Positions 1 to 11,212 are shown, counted from the stretch's first letter. The stretch: 64,000 nt of DNA from Eunapius fragilis (GCA_963681505.1 OY811986.1:2141554-2205553), one strand, 5' to 3'. Numbers and translations: made by a program. Notes: generated by a model from the letters alone, not told the origin.

Positions 1-97
1 TGTTCCCAGGCGGTCACCCATCCAAGTACTAATCCGGCCCGACGCTGCTTAACTTCGGTGATCGGACGGGAACCGGTGCATTCAGCGTGGTATGGTA
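1..97 (-). pseudogene. 5S rRNA-derived sequence, 5'-truncated
   Basis: Read on the minus strand from 97 down to 1, this is recognisably a 5S rRNA: CCATACCACGCTGAATGCAC, then the internal control region, then TACTTGGATGGGTGACCGCC. The first bases of a normal 5S (the GCCTACGA type) are missing upstream of 97, and the 3' end runs off the window. Sequence at 98-185 is shared with other 5S-linked repeats here, so this is more likely part of a dispersed 5S-derived retroelement than a standalone 5S gene. A real 5S gene cut by the window edge is not fully excluded. Confidence 0.7.
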
Positions 98-185
98 ATT
101 TTCAAATTACTGCAATGAAATATTGTGATGTAGATGAGTGGAATAAAACGCTATGCACCACTGAACGAATGCAGAAGCATATGAC
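98..185 (-). repeat. Body of 5S-linked SINE-like repeat
   Basis: This AT-rich stretch contains AATAAAACGCTATGCACC followed by a GAACGA motif. A closely similar string (AATAAAACGTTATACACC, then GACGAACGAAAG) lies at 8124-8153, and a shorter version lies near 7345-7366, each beside 5S-derived sequence. At 186 it abruptly replaces the gypsy reverse transcriptase reading frame. I infer a small 5S-associated retroposed repeat. Confidence 0.5.
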
Positions 186-2292
186 TGGGGCATTTGTCAG
201 TCCTAACGGCATTACATTAAATTCAAGATGCCCCTCACGAGTGGGAAATGCTGTCTTTGCTCGGTCAGCCTCTTCCATTTCTACCTGCCAATATCCCGAA
301 GCCAAATCTAAAGTTGTGAAATACTGTGATCCGGCCAGGGCCTCCAATGTTTCATCGATGCGAGGTAAAGGGTAAGCATCTCTCTGGGTCATGCTATTAA
401 CTTTTCTGAAGTCTACACAAAAGCGCCACGATCCGTCTTTTTTTCTTGATCATCACAATTGGGGATGACCATGGACTACTGCTTTCCCTTATCACACCGT
501 ATTGGAGCATCTTCTCAACTTCTGCCTTCACTGTATCTTGAAGCATATGAGGTATCCTTCTCAATGGTTCCCGAACTGGTGGGCCATTTGTTACAATAGT
601 ATGCTTGACCTTTGATGTCCGACCAGTTGGACTGCCCTCAGTGGCACAGAGTCTCCGAAACTCTCCTATCAATTTCTTCAAGTCTCGTTTTTGGGAGTGG
701 GTAAGATCTGCCCCTGTCAAATCGACTTTGGGCATCTCAGTGCTCTGTGATTCACAGGAATATTTGTCAATACTCATTATGCAGTGGCCCAAGCTGAAGT
801 CCGCAACTCGCATGCCTCGGTACAGTGTCACTTCTTTGGGTGTAATGTTGGTGATTTGGACATTCACTTCATTACTACCGCCAACAGTGTCCAGGCTCCT
901 AGCAATCAGCAACCCACTCGAGTTCCTATGGTTGGGCTCTACCAATCCCTCCTTTCCTGTTAACAAGCTAGAGTGCTCTACCCTTCCCTTTACCAACATC
1001 CCAGATCTTGCCGGTATTTGGATAGTTTCTGCAATGCTAACCGTGAATATACCTTCATGGATTGGTTGTACCACCCCCGCGCTCCCTTGGCTAGGTTTGC
1101 TGGCGAAAGACAACGTATTTCTTGCGCAATCAAGCACCGCTCCATGACAAGACAAAAAATCAATTCCTAGTAAGCAGTCCACAGTAAGCTTCCTAGCTAC
1201 AATGAATACATGTGAAGTACAGACATTGTTCACGTTAACCTGAAGCTTCACGCTACCCAGCACATCTAATGGGAGACCGTTTGCTCCCACCGTGAGAGGA
1301 GCCGCCTTAGTGATGTCCGCGCGGGCGCTGGTGGATAAAATATCATGACTGACGACTGATACGGCAGCACCCGAATTTATCAAAAAGTGAACCGGTCGAC
1401 CCCCGAGCAGCCCGCGTGCACACATCGTGGTGTAACTAAGATTACAACCACATACCTGAAATGGTGCCTTATTCCATTCGCCGTCCTCGCGGACTGATTC
1501 ATCAATTTCCGTGTCATTTCCTGTTCGCCGTTGACCCCGTCCTTGCACTTGACTAGCGGATGCAAAGGGACAGTGACGTCGAATGTGGCCTTCTCTGTTG
1601 CAGCTATAGCAGCGATAGTTTGCCGTCGCTCGGCGTCCAGATCCGAATCGCAGCTCCAATGATTCCATACGACGCAGTACTTGGTCCAACTTCTCCTGCA
1701 GCTCGAGCTCGCTCTTTTGACCATGACCCTTCACTGGTGTCTCCTCCGCTCGCAATGCCTGTTCTTGCTGTGTTTCGACGGTCTGGAAACCAAGGGCGCG
1801 CTCAATTTCTATCGCACTTTTTACTGCGCCTTCCATCGTGGTCGGGCTACCACGCAGCAGCAGCATCTGCCTCGTTATTTCAGGGAGTAATCCAGTGACA
1901 AAACGTCCTAACAAGACGCTAGATTCGTTGGCATCCTCTCCCGGGTAGGCTTCAGTAAACAGCTTTCTAAGGTCCGCGTCAAAGTACCTTACAGACTCTT
2001 TCGCATCCTGCTTCTTTTCCGTAAACTTCTTCGCTGACGCTAATGGATCTTTCGTGAGACCCGCTCGATCACTTAGTGCTCTCTTCAGTGTCGCTAGGTC
2101 CTTCTTCTCGTCATCGTTCAGTGTGGTGTAGAAGTCCTGGAGTTTTCCCCTAAGCAGTGCAGGCAGTATCACCAGGTCTCGCCCATTATCCCACTTGTTT
2201 GCCGCGGCAGTAAACTCAAACCTAGTCCAGGAGTGCTCAAAGTTTTCCACACTTATCTCGGGAAGCGCCAAACCGTGGATTGCCGTTGCCAT
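186..2292 (-). pseudogene. Gypsy gag-protease-RT polyprotein, frameshifted and truncated
   Basis: The start at 2292 (MATAIHGLALPEI) is preferred over an upstream in-frame ATG inside the LTR. Gag fills roughly the first 200 residues. A CCHC knuckle (CYSCNREGHIRRHC) lies near 1570-1615. The protease active site near 1345-1385 reads INSGAAVS, so the catalytic Asp of the usual D-S/T-G is Asn. Reverse transcriptase begins near 700. A homopolymer of A (minus strand, about 437-444) shifts the frame inside reverse transcriptase: the first frame ends at 397, and the next continues with the catalytic core motif [10 protein letters not shown] until truncation at 186. The Asn substitution, frameshift and truncation all indicate a dead copy. 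Confidence 0.85.
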
Positions 2293-2311
2293 ATCCGACC
2301 GCTGCCACCAA

Positions 2312-2459
2312 TGTAACGAGACCAATATTAATAGGCAGAGAACCCAGCATACAGAAACACACTCTAACACTCTGTATCTCATGCACATCCTATTAAACGT
2401 GCACTGGAGTGTTGATGGACCAGCTGACTAAGGTGACGATGATCTCACAGGTCGTTACA
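2312..2459 (-). repeat. Gypsy long terminal repeat (short, 148 bp)
   Basis: The segment begins TGTAACGA and ends TCGTTACA, an 8-bp terminal inverted repeat with the TG...CA ends expected of LTRs. On the minus strand it is followed directly by the TTGGTGGCAGCGG leader. The presumed gag ATG (2292) lies only 19 nt beyond the LTR. No second copy is in the window, so the boundaries rest on the terminal inverted repeat and the position of the leader. Confidence 0.65.
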
Positions 2460-2729
2460 TGTACATGTATGTGCGTGCCCGCTCGTCCTTGCATTTCATC
2501 TGTAAAATCTGATTGTTACAAGTGTACAAAACTATATTTGGGTAGTTAAATAATGTGCTGAGCAGGCTAATTAGTTTCTATAAGGCTCTCATTTCAATGC
2601 AAGGCATATCCTTGTGTAATTTTAAAATGTAAAGATGTATGAATTAATTAAGATTCATGTGCAAGTATATGATTTAGCTTATCCGTGTGTTCAGGAATAA
2701 TGATTGGTAACATGATATCACAAAAAACT

Positions 2730-5700
2730 TCATGTGTCAGACAGGTATTTGCTGCATGCAGTGCAGAGCCATTTATCATTATCCATCCAAACTCCATCTG
2801 GGATGCTCTCACACGTTTGGTGAAATCGTTCATTGCAAAGATCACATTGTGCCATCTTCCCCTCCTCAAGCAGTCGACACTTGCATACCAGGTAAACATG
2901 CACAACAGATAATTCATTCATCCTGGGCGCTCTTTCCCTTCCAGGAAATGTAGACATTTTACGATTAACTAGACAATCCAACAGGTGGGCTCTCATGGGC
3001 TTCTGTGTGTACATCATCTCTGTGGGACAGGTTCCATTGCAAAGGGAAGTGGCAAAAGCCAAGGCAAAAAGACCACAATCATTTGAACCTCTCTGTCTCT
3101 GCACTGGATGGAACTTAAGGCTTATTTTCTTCAATGGAGAATAAAGAAGAGATGCTATTTTCTCCTTTGTTCTATCTGGCAAGTCTTTGTGCTACATACT
3201 GTCAAAAATATTGATCTCTCCAAAACAACAACCAATTGTTGAGACCGTTATCCAGTGACTTGATGCCACATTTAAAATTTGTACAAATTCTGTTGTCTCA
3301 GGTTCAAAAGCTAACACTTCACCAAGGATTGTAGCTTGAAAACCACCAATCATTGGAAATGCTTCCTTTAACATCATTTGGCCTGCATGTATTATACTGT
3401 CTGATAACCACCTACCTTCTGTCAGGGCATAATAGTCATCCATGTACAAACTTAGAGATGGAATCCAGAACTGTGTAGAGTTTGCACTTTTGTCATCTTT
3501 GATTTCCAGAGTACAATCTTTAACTGTGGTAGAAAAGGGTAGAAAAGATTATGAATAATTCAATTAAGTTGTATGAAATTAACAGAACTGAATGGTTGAA
3601 GATTTTAAAGCAGTTGCAGGGAAATTCACACTGTAAATTAAGTGGGTCAAATACAGCATTGTAGCCCTTTAAACTAATAATGTCAACAATATGCTCTTCG
3701 ACATATTAATAAGCTACCAGTGCCAGTATTTTCACATTATTAGCAGTTTGATTGTTTTAATTTAGCAGTTTTACCATTTCCTACAACTTTGTATATATAA
3801 TACTAATTCAATGCTTCTTATGTTACTAAAAGCAATATAATTCTTGACTTACACACCTAAATTTATACATTTAGTAATGGTAGCCCAACAGAGCTATAAT
3901 AGTTAGACCATACAGCTTTTCACACCTTGACAATGTTATACATTTGTCCACCCTTTTCATACAAGAGCTAAGACTTTCCCATTAGCAGTCTTTTAAAAAG
4001 ATAAGCATGTGGCATTATAAAAGTACAGTTATTATACCAGTTGACTTCATGCCTTTCATTCTACTTCGGAGACCTTCTCTTTTGCGTAAATCCCTTATTT
4101 TAGCAAATGTATGATGCTTTTTTTCTCTCCTCCTAGTGTACTTCTGTGTATCTGCAGTAGCTGAAGGTGTCACACATGTAGTTTTGAATTCTGTTTCACA
4201 AACTGGTGAAATGCTGATGTCAGCAGGTAGAACAAAAAAACCACATTGCTTTTTGGGTGTACTTGTTACAAAGCCATCATTAATGTCACACATCTTTTCA
4301 GAAAATGAAATGGTCTGTTGGAGCCTGTTTAACTGAAGTTCATTGTCAACTAAGTCTATGTCACCAGTACACAAAGTGGAGTGACATTTGTTCACTTCAT
4401 CACTGATGCTACCTTGGCCTAAATGTTTTGTCACTCCACTCATTGGAACTGAGTATTGCCGGGAAACTACAATGTCACCTACACTTTGGCAAACAGGAAC
4501 CGAAGAATTCTGACAGATAGTGTCATCAATCCCACCAGCATCAGTACTCACTACACAAGCACCATGGCCAACCATTCTATCTGATTCCAACTTTACTTGA
4601 CTGTCATGACTGGATTGGATGCAACCATCATCAGAAGAGGAAATTGCTATCCTTTATTTGCGGTAACATCCCACAGCTATTGGACTGCATGTTTCATCAC
4701 TGCTGCTACAAGTCTGGAACACGGATGAATCTGAGAAATGAAAAACTGGACCTTTAGTGGAATAACATGGCTTCAGTCGGCACACATTCACTACTTTCTT
4801 GAGTGCTTTTCCAGTTGAAGGATTCAGTAGCTTGTACACGCCTTTGCCAACTGACTCTTGAACTCTGTATGGTCCAAGCCAACGCTGTTGCAATTTCCCA
4901 CCTTTCCTTCCATCACGCTGAGAATTCCTAAGCAATACCATGGACCCAACATCAAGAGCCTGTCGATAAATGTGCATAATTAAAAATTCTATTTATACAT
5001 TTAACATCTTACTTTGCCTTTACAATGCTTTTTATCATAATCTCTCTTGTAACGCTCTTGTGCAGATAAAATATTTTCATGGGCCAATTGGTGCATTCTC
5101 TTTTTCACAACTGTCATTTTTTTCATTGCAGTATCCAAATCATCACTACCACTGTCTTCAATGAGAGAACTGCTGGAACACTGGTATTCTGTTTCTATGG
5201 GTAGTATTGCTCTCCTAAAAAAAATTAGGCATAAAGTAAAATTATTAATTCGTGAATATGTTTTCCTTACCGGCCAAACATTATTTCAAATGGTGAAACA
5301 CCAGTTGATTTATGTATCGATGTCCGGTATGCAAAAAGTACTCCTTCCAAATATATGTCCCAATTGTCCTGTCCTTTATTGACAAGTTTCACCAAAGATC
5401 ATTGCAGTGTTTGGTTGTACCTTTCTATTAAACCATTAGTTTGGGGATGGTAAGCAGATGAGATTTTGTGATTAACTTTGGTAAGTTTGAAGAGCTTCTT
5501 GCACACGGAGTTAACAAATTCTCTCCCTTGATCACTGATTATGACCTTTGGTGCCCCAAATCTATATGCAAGATATGCAAGAAATATCCATGCATCACAA
5601 TATGATTATTAAATAAGACCTGTTAGAATAAAGTGCACAGTAAATATTTTTAATGTCTTATCATAGAAAGTACACATGCAATGTATATTATACCTGCAAA

Positions 5701-6728
5701 TGGTCTTGTACAAGAAAATAGCAACACTGTTAGCACTCTTATCCTTTATTGCCTCTGCTTCTGGCCATTTAGAGAAATAGTCCATCAAAGTAGCAATATA
5801 CTTATTTCCCTGAGTGGTTACTGGGAGAGGCCCAATTAGATCGATACCAACCTATGGAAATACATCAATCCATATACCGTTATTAGGAAATCAATGCAGT
5901 TATGTACCTGATACCAAACTTTTGATTTGACAGGGATTGGATGGAGGGCTGTGTCAGCTTTGATGAACTTAACATCATTGTTTCTCTGGCATATCACAAG
6001 TTTTCACAAAGTCACGAATCTCATTAACCATATCCTTCCAATAAAATCTTGCAACGATCTTTTCTTCAGTTTTGTCTCGTCCAAGATGTGCTCCCCCTTC
6101 AGTTTTGGAGAAAACAAAGTGAAACTAATAAAAGATAAATATGTATTACAACGATCAGGAGCGTATCCATAGAGGTTTCCATGTTGCCAGAACCCTCCCC
6201 CCTCCCCACATTGAGCGCAATTACTTAACCGCTGTTAATAGCTGGTACATGTGTTAAATAATCAAAATTCGGACATTGTATATCTAGGTCAAGACCCCCC
6301 CCCCCCCCCGCTTCTTCCCCGGTCGTATTTGGTCTATCATTTCCTTCCCCGCTGGTAATTGGTATACTTTCCCCTTCCCCGCTCGTATTTGGCCTACAGC
6401 ATAGTGGATCTCTTCCTTTCGATTGACGTTCTAAGTTGGAAAACCCCACTTTGAAATCCTGACCTGACGATTTACCTTCTGGTGAAGCGTGGCAAGCTAT
6501 CATTATTCTTTCCTGCTCTTCTTTAGATTTGATCACACGCTTCCACTGCCGATCGCCACTCATATCCTTTAAACAACGTTTAGCATTATAAAGAGCGCCG
6601 CTCTCAATCTTGTAATTTCCACACGCTTTGCGTCTGAAAGAACGTTTCTGATCTTTTGAAAATCCTACTGGATACCTTCCTTTCAACAAGAAGTTAAAAA
6701 CGTTTTCGTAGTCCATGACCGGCAGCAC
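2730..6728 (-). pseudogene. Ginger-type transposon gene: integrase + Ulp1 protease + PHD finger
   Basis: Seven minus-strand exons can be joined with matching phases: 6728-6476, 6096-5908, 5851-5694, 5561-5271, 5214-5013, 4959-4038, 3523-2730 (about 936 codons). In order they encode an H2C2 zinc-binding N-terminus (CHASPEG, then GGAHLGRDKT), a DDE integrase core (GIDLIGPLP, SDQGREF, NGLIERYNQTL), a GPY/F-type C-terminus (RWLGPYRVQE), a low-complexity linker, a C48/Ulp1 protease with its His (SSHWITVS), Asp (INIFDS) and Gln/Cys (QRQRGSNDCG) residues, and a PHD finger ending the protein. Introns plus integrase, Ulp1 and PHD are the combination described for Ginger cut-and-paste DNA transposons. 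Damage: a frameshift near 5975, in-frame stops at 5401-5399 (TGA), 4656-4654 (TAA) and 3194-3192 (TAG). Element termini were not found. Confidence 0.8.
6296..6402. repeat. Intronic minisatellite with poly-C tract
   Basis: A run of about 15 C is followed by three imperfect copies of a unit built on CTTCCCCGCTCGTATTTGG. It lies in the first intron of the Ginger-type gene (6475-6097). Confidence 0.65.
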
Positions 6729-6854
6729 TCGTCTACTCTAAAAAGAAACTCTCTCCACGTGTACGTGTGCACATCAGTTTATACACGCATGCGCAGTTAC
6801 GAGGATTCGAAGGCTAAGTGTTTCGTTGAACTTTTATTGCAAACGTCAAAAAGT

Positions 6855-7020
6855 AGGGGGGTAGGGGGGGGACAGCTGTGCCTAGGAAAAAATGTCCGGC
6901 ATGGGGGGACAATAATTACTAGAGGGGGACATTTATTCCTAGGCACCAATGTCCGGGGGGACAGTCGTGCCTAGGCACCAATGTCCGGGGGGACACTTTT
7001 TCCAGGGGGACAGCCATGCC
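6855..7020. repeat. G-rich minisatellite with palindromic unit
   Basis: Four to five imperfect units of about 34-36 bp carry GGGGGGACA, TGCCTAGGCA and CAATGTCC. The unit is itself a partial inverted repeat: GGACA and TGTCC flank the palindrome TGCCTAGGCA. Confidence 0.7.
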
Positions 7021-7023
7021 TCC

Positions 7024-7075
7024 GACACCGGATGTTCCCAGGCGGTCACCCATCCAAGTACTGATCCGGCCCGAC
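7024..7075 (-). pseudogene. 5S rRNA 3'-half fragment fused to gypsy gag
   Basis: On the minus strand it starts GTCGGGCCGGATCAGTACTT and runs to the 5S 3' end (GGAACATCCGGTGT). Only the 3' half of 5S is present. On its 5' side, minus-strand sequence is a gypsy gag frame (7170-7078) that runs directly into it. Confidence 0.75.
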
Positions 7076-7170
7076 CGCACCGCCGCCACGTTCTGAAAGT
7101 GACTGAACCAGGCATCCCAGCTTCCATCTCCGCAGTACAGTTCGGGTAATATCGCAGACATTAATGACAA
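7076..7170 (-). pseudogene. Second Ty3/gypsy gag fragment
   Basis: A short frame starting at 7170 contains PELYCGDGSWDAWFSHFQNV, the start of a gypsy-type gag domain. Upstream, near 7189-7172, lies TTGGCGTAGTCGGCAGGAT, a typical gypsy primer-binding leader. The gag stops after about 30 residues at the 5S junction. Confidence 0.65.
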
Positions 7171-7189
7171 ATCCTGCCGACTACGCCAA

Positions 7190-7345
7190 TGTAATGTAGT
7201 TCATGAATTCATACCAAGAGACGCTCCAACAAGATTACACTCTCTCTATATACATACAACATAGAATGTTCTAGATCGTTCTGACTAATTGCCTGGCAGC
7301 ACATGACTGATTAGCACAGTAGGTGCTGATTATGTCCAGCTCTAC
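7190..7345 (-). repeat. Probable partial gypsy LTR
   Basis: On the minus strand this AT-rich stretch ends CTACATTACA immediately before the TTGGCGTAGTCGG leader, as an LTR 3' end should. Its other end merges near 7345 into the GACGAACGAAAG repeat linked to 5S fragments. No second LTR copy is visible, so the call rests on position only. Confidence 0.4.
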
Positions 7346-7387
7346 ACACCGACGAACGAAAGTAAAATAATAAAATAAGAAAAGTAA

Positions 7388-7431
7388 AGGCCTACAACAC
7401 CGGATGTTCCCAAGCCTACAACACCGGATGT
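7388..7431 (-). pseudogene. Two tandem 5S rRNA 3'-end fragments
   Basis: The string CCTACAACACCGGATGTTC occurs twice in tandem. It is the reverse complement of the 5S 3' terminus. An AT-rich tail and the ACCGACGAACGAAAG motif adjoin it at 7347-7366, as at the 8.3-kb copy. Confidence 0.65.
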
Positions 7432-7664
7432 TCTTCAGACTGAGTAGCACCATTATCCTGTGGTTTGTCAATCAAACAAGCTAAATAAGTTCCTTGCTGA
7501 CTTTAAAAAAATGCATCCAATAGCATTGATGATGTTGCGTGAAATTGTCCTGAACACTCAATCAATGAGTCTCAAGGGCAGTTTTTCACCTGTAATTGAA
7601 TCAAAGTGCATGAATTAGCAGCTAGCTATACTGAAAGATATATCATCTAGCAATACCTCTTAGA

Positions 7665-7860
7665 AATTTTTAATAGAAAGTTGTAGCTTGTGGCAAGAGC
7701 ATCTACATTGCTCTTCAGTTACACCCTCTTCAATTAGCTGCCTTATTGCTACAACAAAATTTGCTCCTTTGTCAGTGGCAATTGCATCTAGGCCATTCTC
7801 TAGCATAAATTTTGTGTTAACCATATCCTTAACAATAGTACTTCTGCCGTACGTGAAACT
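7665..7860 (-). pseudogene. hAT-family transposase fragment
   Basis: Minus-strand translation gives YGRSTIVKDMVNTKF, then AIATDKGANFVVAIRQL, then RCSCHKLQLS. The T-D-x-G-x-N-F block followed by a C-x-C-H-x-L-x-L block is typical of hAT transposases. It is preceded by AG and ends at a stop after CHKLQLSIKNF. A further possible exon (about 7985-7925) was not identified. No other domains or termini were found. Confidence 0.55.
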
Positions 7861-8265
7861 ATATATTGGAATGAATGAATTATAATAAGCTGGTACTTGC
7901 TATAACAGTGTTTCATACCATTGCTGGTTGATACACCAATAGGACGGTTTATCTGTCGATTCTTTTGTCGCAGCCATAACTGAACAGCGCTGCAATGAAT
8001 TATTGAGAAATAATTGATCGATAAATATATTTACTATACGCGATATAATATCGCAATATTTCACTCATATCGCGATATACGCGATATCGGCTACAGACCA
8101 TATCGCGGCAGCACAGACGAGTCGAATAAAACGTTATACACCGACGAACGAAAGTAAAAATAAAATTACCGCAATGGAAAATTGTCCATTAAAATACTAT
8201 GCACCGCTTTAATAAGGAAATTGTACGGCAGTAAAATAAAAAAATAACATTACAACGAAAGTAAA

Positions 8266-8372
8266 GGCATACGACACTGGATATTCCCAGGCAGTCACCA
8301 TCCAAGTTCGACGCTGATTAGCTTTGTTTATCGGACGGGAACCGGTGCAGTCTGCGTGGTATGGTCGTGGGC
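8266..8372 (-). pseudogene. 5S rRNA pseudogene with internal deletion
   Basis: Read from 8372 down, it runs GCCCACGACCATACCACGC, then a 5S body, then CTGGGAATATCCAGTGTCGT. About 13 nt are missing between GCGTCG and ACTTGGATGG, and several substitutions are present. AT-rich sequence and the ACCGACGAACGAAAG motif follow on its 3' side (8153-8138). Confidence 0.75.
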
Positions 8373-9250
8373 ATCCATCCATCGCTGTGCATGTCTCATA
8401 TGTGCTGCAGGCATGCCTTCATGACTTGGATGGAGGATCAGTCGCGCCAGAACAGTATAGTTTACTCCAATGTGTCTCATGGAAGCAAAATCAGTGAAAA
8501 TAATCTCTCATGACCACAATGTAAAATTGTGTTGCGTATGTGTGTTGAATAAAGCACACAATATGCAATATGTGTACACAAACTGGGGTAGGGCCTAATA
8601 CTACATTTTGAGGGAGTCCCTCATGCAGTAAAAAAAACCTGAAGTGGTGTAAATAACATTCTGCTCCAAATACATAAATTGGGAATAACAATGCAGCACA
8701 CACAACCACACAACGTTCATATATACGGCTCCAGTTTCAGGCTTCATGATGCCTTGGGATTGATACCAATTTAATGCCAGTGATAGTTGAGTCCGAACAG
8801 GTGCGAAGGCACATGATCAAAATGCTATCAATAGCCATCTGAAACCAATAGCAACAAGACGCCCCATTAGTTGCACAACCACCCAGTTTGGGTGAAACAA
8901 TCAATAAAAAATATTGTGTGGTGCATGCCCCTCAGCGGCTATGTATGTGTGCCAAATTGCATGCTGGCATTGCATGACCACCAAAGCAATAACTCTGCAC
9001 AACTACAGTTATCTGATCAATGTATGTAGTTTTGTTGTAGTTGTGTAGAGTTATACTAGATTGACAACTTTTGTGAGTTTCTCATACCTTAGGATAACCC
9101 TACATTTCTATCAGTGTCATCACCACATAGCACCTCACATGGCTTCTAACCAAATATATACAACACTATACCTCCCATGCCGTCCAACCTATCAAACAGA
9201 GGGAGCTTATATTCTGTCTTATCCATTACCTTCAAATGACAGAGACACAT
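8373..9250. other. No gene seen
   Basis: AT-rich sequence with only short, unsupported reading frames and no splice-linked coding exons or recognisable domains. Confidence 0.5.
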
Positions 9251-9254
9251 ATTG

Positions 9255-9690
9255 ATGGTAAAAATTTCCCATTGCATCTTAATATGCCTACATACACCTT
9301 GTCACCATGGATACTCAAGTAAGTTGTTGATGATGGTACATTTCCCATTTTACCTTGGCATGCCTGCTTATTCCTTGTCACCTTCCTATATTATGCATGA
9401 ACTATGCAAAGAATAAGTATAAATGATGTTGCATTTGAATTTTCCCATTGCACCTTACCATGCCTACCATGGATACTACTGAACAACGTAACACAGTAAG
9501 TATATATCGATAATGTTACATGCACCATAAACATGCCTACGCCACCATGGATGCACATGAATTATGCAGCCAGTAAGTATGAAAATGTTACAATCCTACT
9601 GCACCTTTTAACATGCCTACGTATTCATTGCCACCACCAATACTTATGAACAAATCAGATTGTAATCATCAATGATGTTACACTTCCAAG
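9255..9690. repeat. Degenerate tandem repeat of about 110 bp
   Basis: About four diverged units each contain GCACCTT or similar, CATGCCTAC, CACCATGGATACT and a GTAAGT...GATGTTACA segment. Divergence between units is high. Confidence 0.55.
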
Positions 9691-9699
9691 TTATGATTT

Positions 9700-10820
9700 A
9701 ACATAGGCGATTTATTCACACGCATGGGTATTTTATTGTTTCGTCCTGCCTTATTACCTGAAAGCATGAGCTTCACAAATCAAAGTCAGCTGAATAGTAT
9801 ACAGTTAATAACGATAATACAACAATTAGAAATTCTAACAGAAATGAAAGGAAAGTTCTAAAATTTAAAGCAATGTGTATTTCATTTCCTTTCTGATACT
9901 ACGCATAATACCAACCTCTCAGCATTGAGACCACTCTCATTCCGTCAACAGTAATTCCCATCAAACATGCCCAAGCCAAAGCTGGAATTGTAACATCAGT
10001 GCCAAAGGGTGTTTTGATTTCGAATTGTTATTTGGAACGTGGTGTCTGAAGCAGAAGTAGACAAAGAACCGTTTGTTTCAGTTGCAAATTAGTTTGCACT
10101 CAAAGCGTTAGAATCTGGTGTGAAGTTTAGACGTTGGAAAATATGTGTCGGTATTGTTAGATGTTCTGTTTACATGTGAAGAACTTGGAATGCACTGTTA
10201 CAAAGAACGGGACGTAGCAACATTACATTCCCCAATGTTACCCGGCAGTATTATATTGATAGAATATATATTGTACATATAGCTAGTACAGTAATTAATT
10301 TATCTCTAGCATGCACAGAATGCATCCATAAAATTAATTAATTAAAAACAAAAAAAAAATTTCCTTTTAAAAAAAAGGTCAGTTGTGAGGGTTAGTATTT
10401 TCGGAGCTATTGCAACTAAATGCAACCGGAAGTTTTGAGACATACATAGAAAGCTGGTGTGATTTGACCGTGATGTACTCCATTGCTGTACTTTAACTGC
10501 TTAAAATCACTTATATAGCAGCTTCCATCTTCAAGAGCACTGAGAAAAACAAGGATTTTAAATGGTTGATACAAAACAGCATCCCAATGATGTATATATC
10601 AGTGAGGAAAATTGGGGGGGGGGGGGGGGGGGGGGCATCATCCACGCCATGTCCACTTCTCCATTTGGTGTGGACCCACGCAAGCGAAGGTTTTGTTGCA
10701 TGTGAAATAACAAAAGCTATCCTGGCACGAACCCGTCCCATTACTTTAGAATGTGACTTCTCCTACTTCAGTACAGTGTGGTCACCCAGGTGTTTCATGA
10801 GGTGTTGTGCATCAAGGCAT
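9700..10820. other. No gene seen; poly-G tract at 10614-10636
   Basis: AT-rich spacer containing homopolymer A/T stretches and one run of more than 20 G. I found no coding exons. Confidence 0.5.
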
Positions 10821-10821
10821 A

Positions 10822-10995
10822 AAGCTGGGTTTACAATGTGACGCTCGCTGAATGTTGCGTCAGCGTCGGCATCAGCGTCGCTGAAACGTCATATTATTGT
10901 ATGCCCCAGCTGACGTGACGTGACGTGACGCTGGCGAATTGCAGACGCTGACGCTAACGCAACATTCAGCGAGCGTCACATTGAAAACCCAGCTT
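10822..10995. mobile_element. Short inverted-repeat element (MITE-like, 174 bp)
   Basis: The left end AAGCTGGGTTTACAATGTGA is matched in reverse complement by the right end (TCACATTGAAAACCCAGCTT). The arms extend about 45 bp through GCTCGCTGAATGTTGCGT. The centre has TGACG/CGTCA repeats. No target duplication is obvious and no coding sequence is present. Confidence 0.75.
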
Positions 10996-11212
10996 AAGAC
11001 CCCATCGACCGAAAATACAAAGGGAGTAAATGAAGCACGTCTGTCTTCAGCAGGCTGCTGAGGCTTTTGTTTCTTTTCCTGCTCTTTTGAACATAGCATA
11101 GCATCAACAGTGCGGCTAGCATAAGACTGGGCGTCAGTGTCTATAATATGCATGCACGAACATCTTGAAATCGTGTGTTTTGTGTATGAGGGCGTATGAG
11201 TGTGGTTATGTG

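Larger units (their letters stand above)
186..2459 (-). mobile_element. Truncated Ty3/gypsy LTR retrotransposon
   Basis: On the minus strand the order is a short LTR (2459-2312), a primer-binding-like leader beginning TTGGTGGCAGCGG, then gag, a CCHC zinc knuckle, an aspartic protease and the start of reverse transcriptase. The element stops at 186 inside reverse transcriptase, just after the LGLTNAP motif. RNase H, integrase and the second LTR are absent, and SINE-like/5S sequence follows. It is a 5' fragment that cannot move on its own. Confidence 0.85.

Noticed and set aside
605..1147. 180-residue plus-strand frame
   Set aside because: Antisense shadow of the gypsy gag-pol frame, which has clear domain motifs on the other strand.
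8040..8110. CGCGATAT-rich palindromes as a possible regulatory cluster
   Set aside because: Only a few imperfect copies and no gene nearby; probably local low-complexity sequence.
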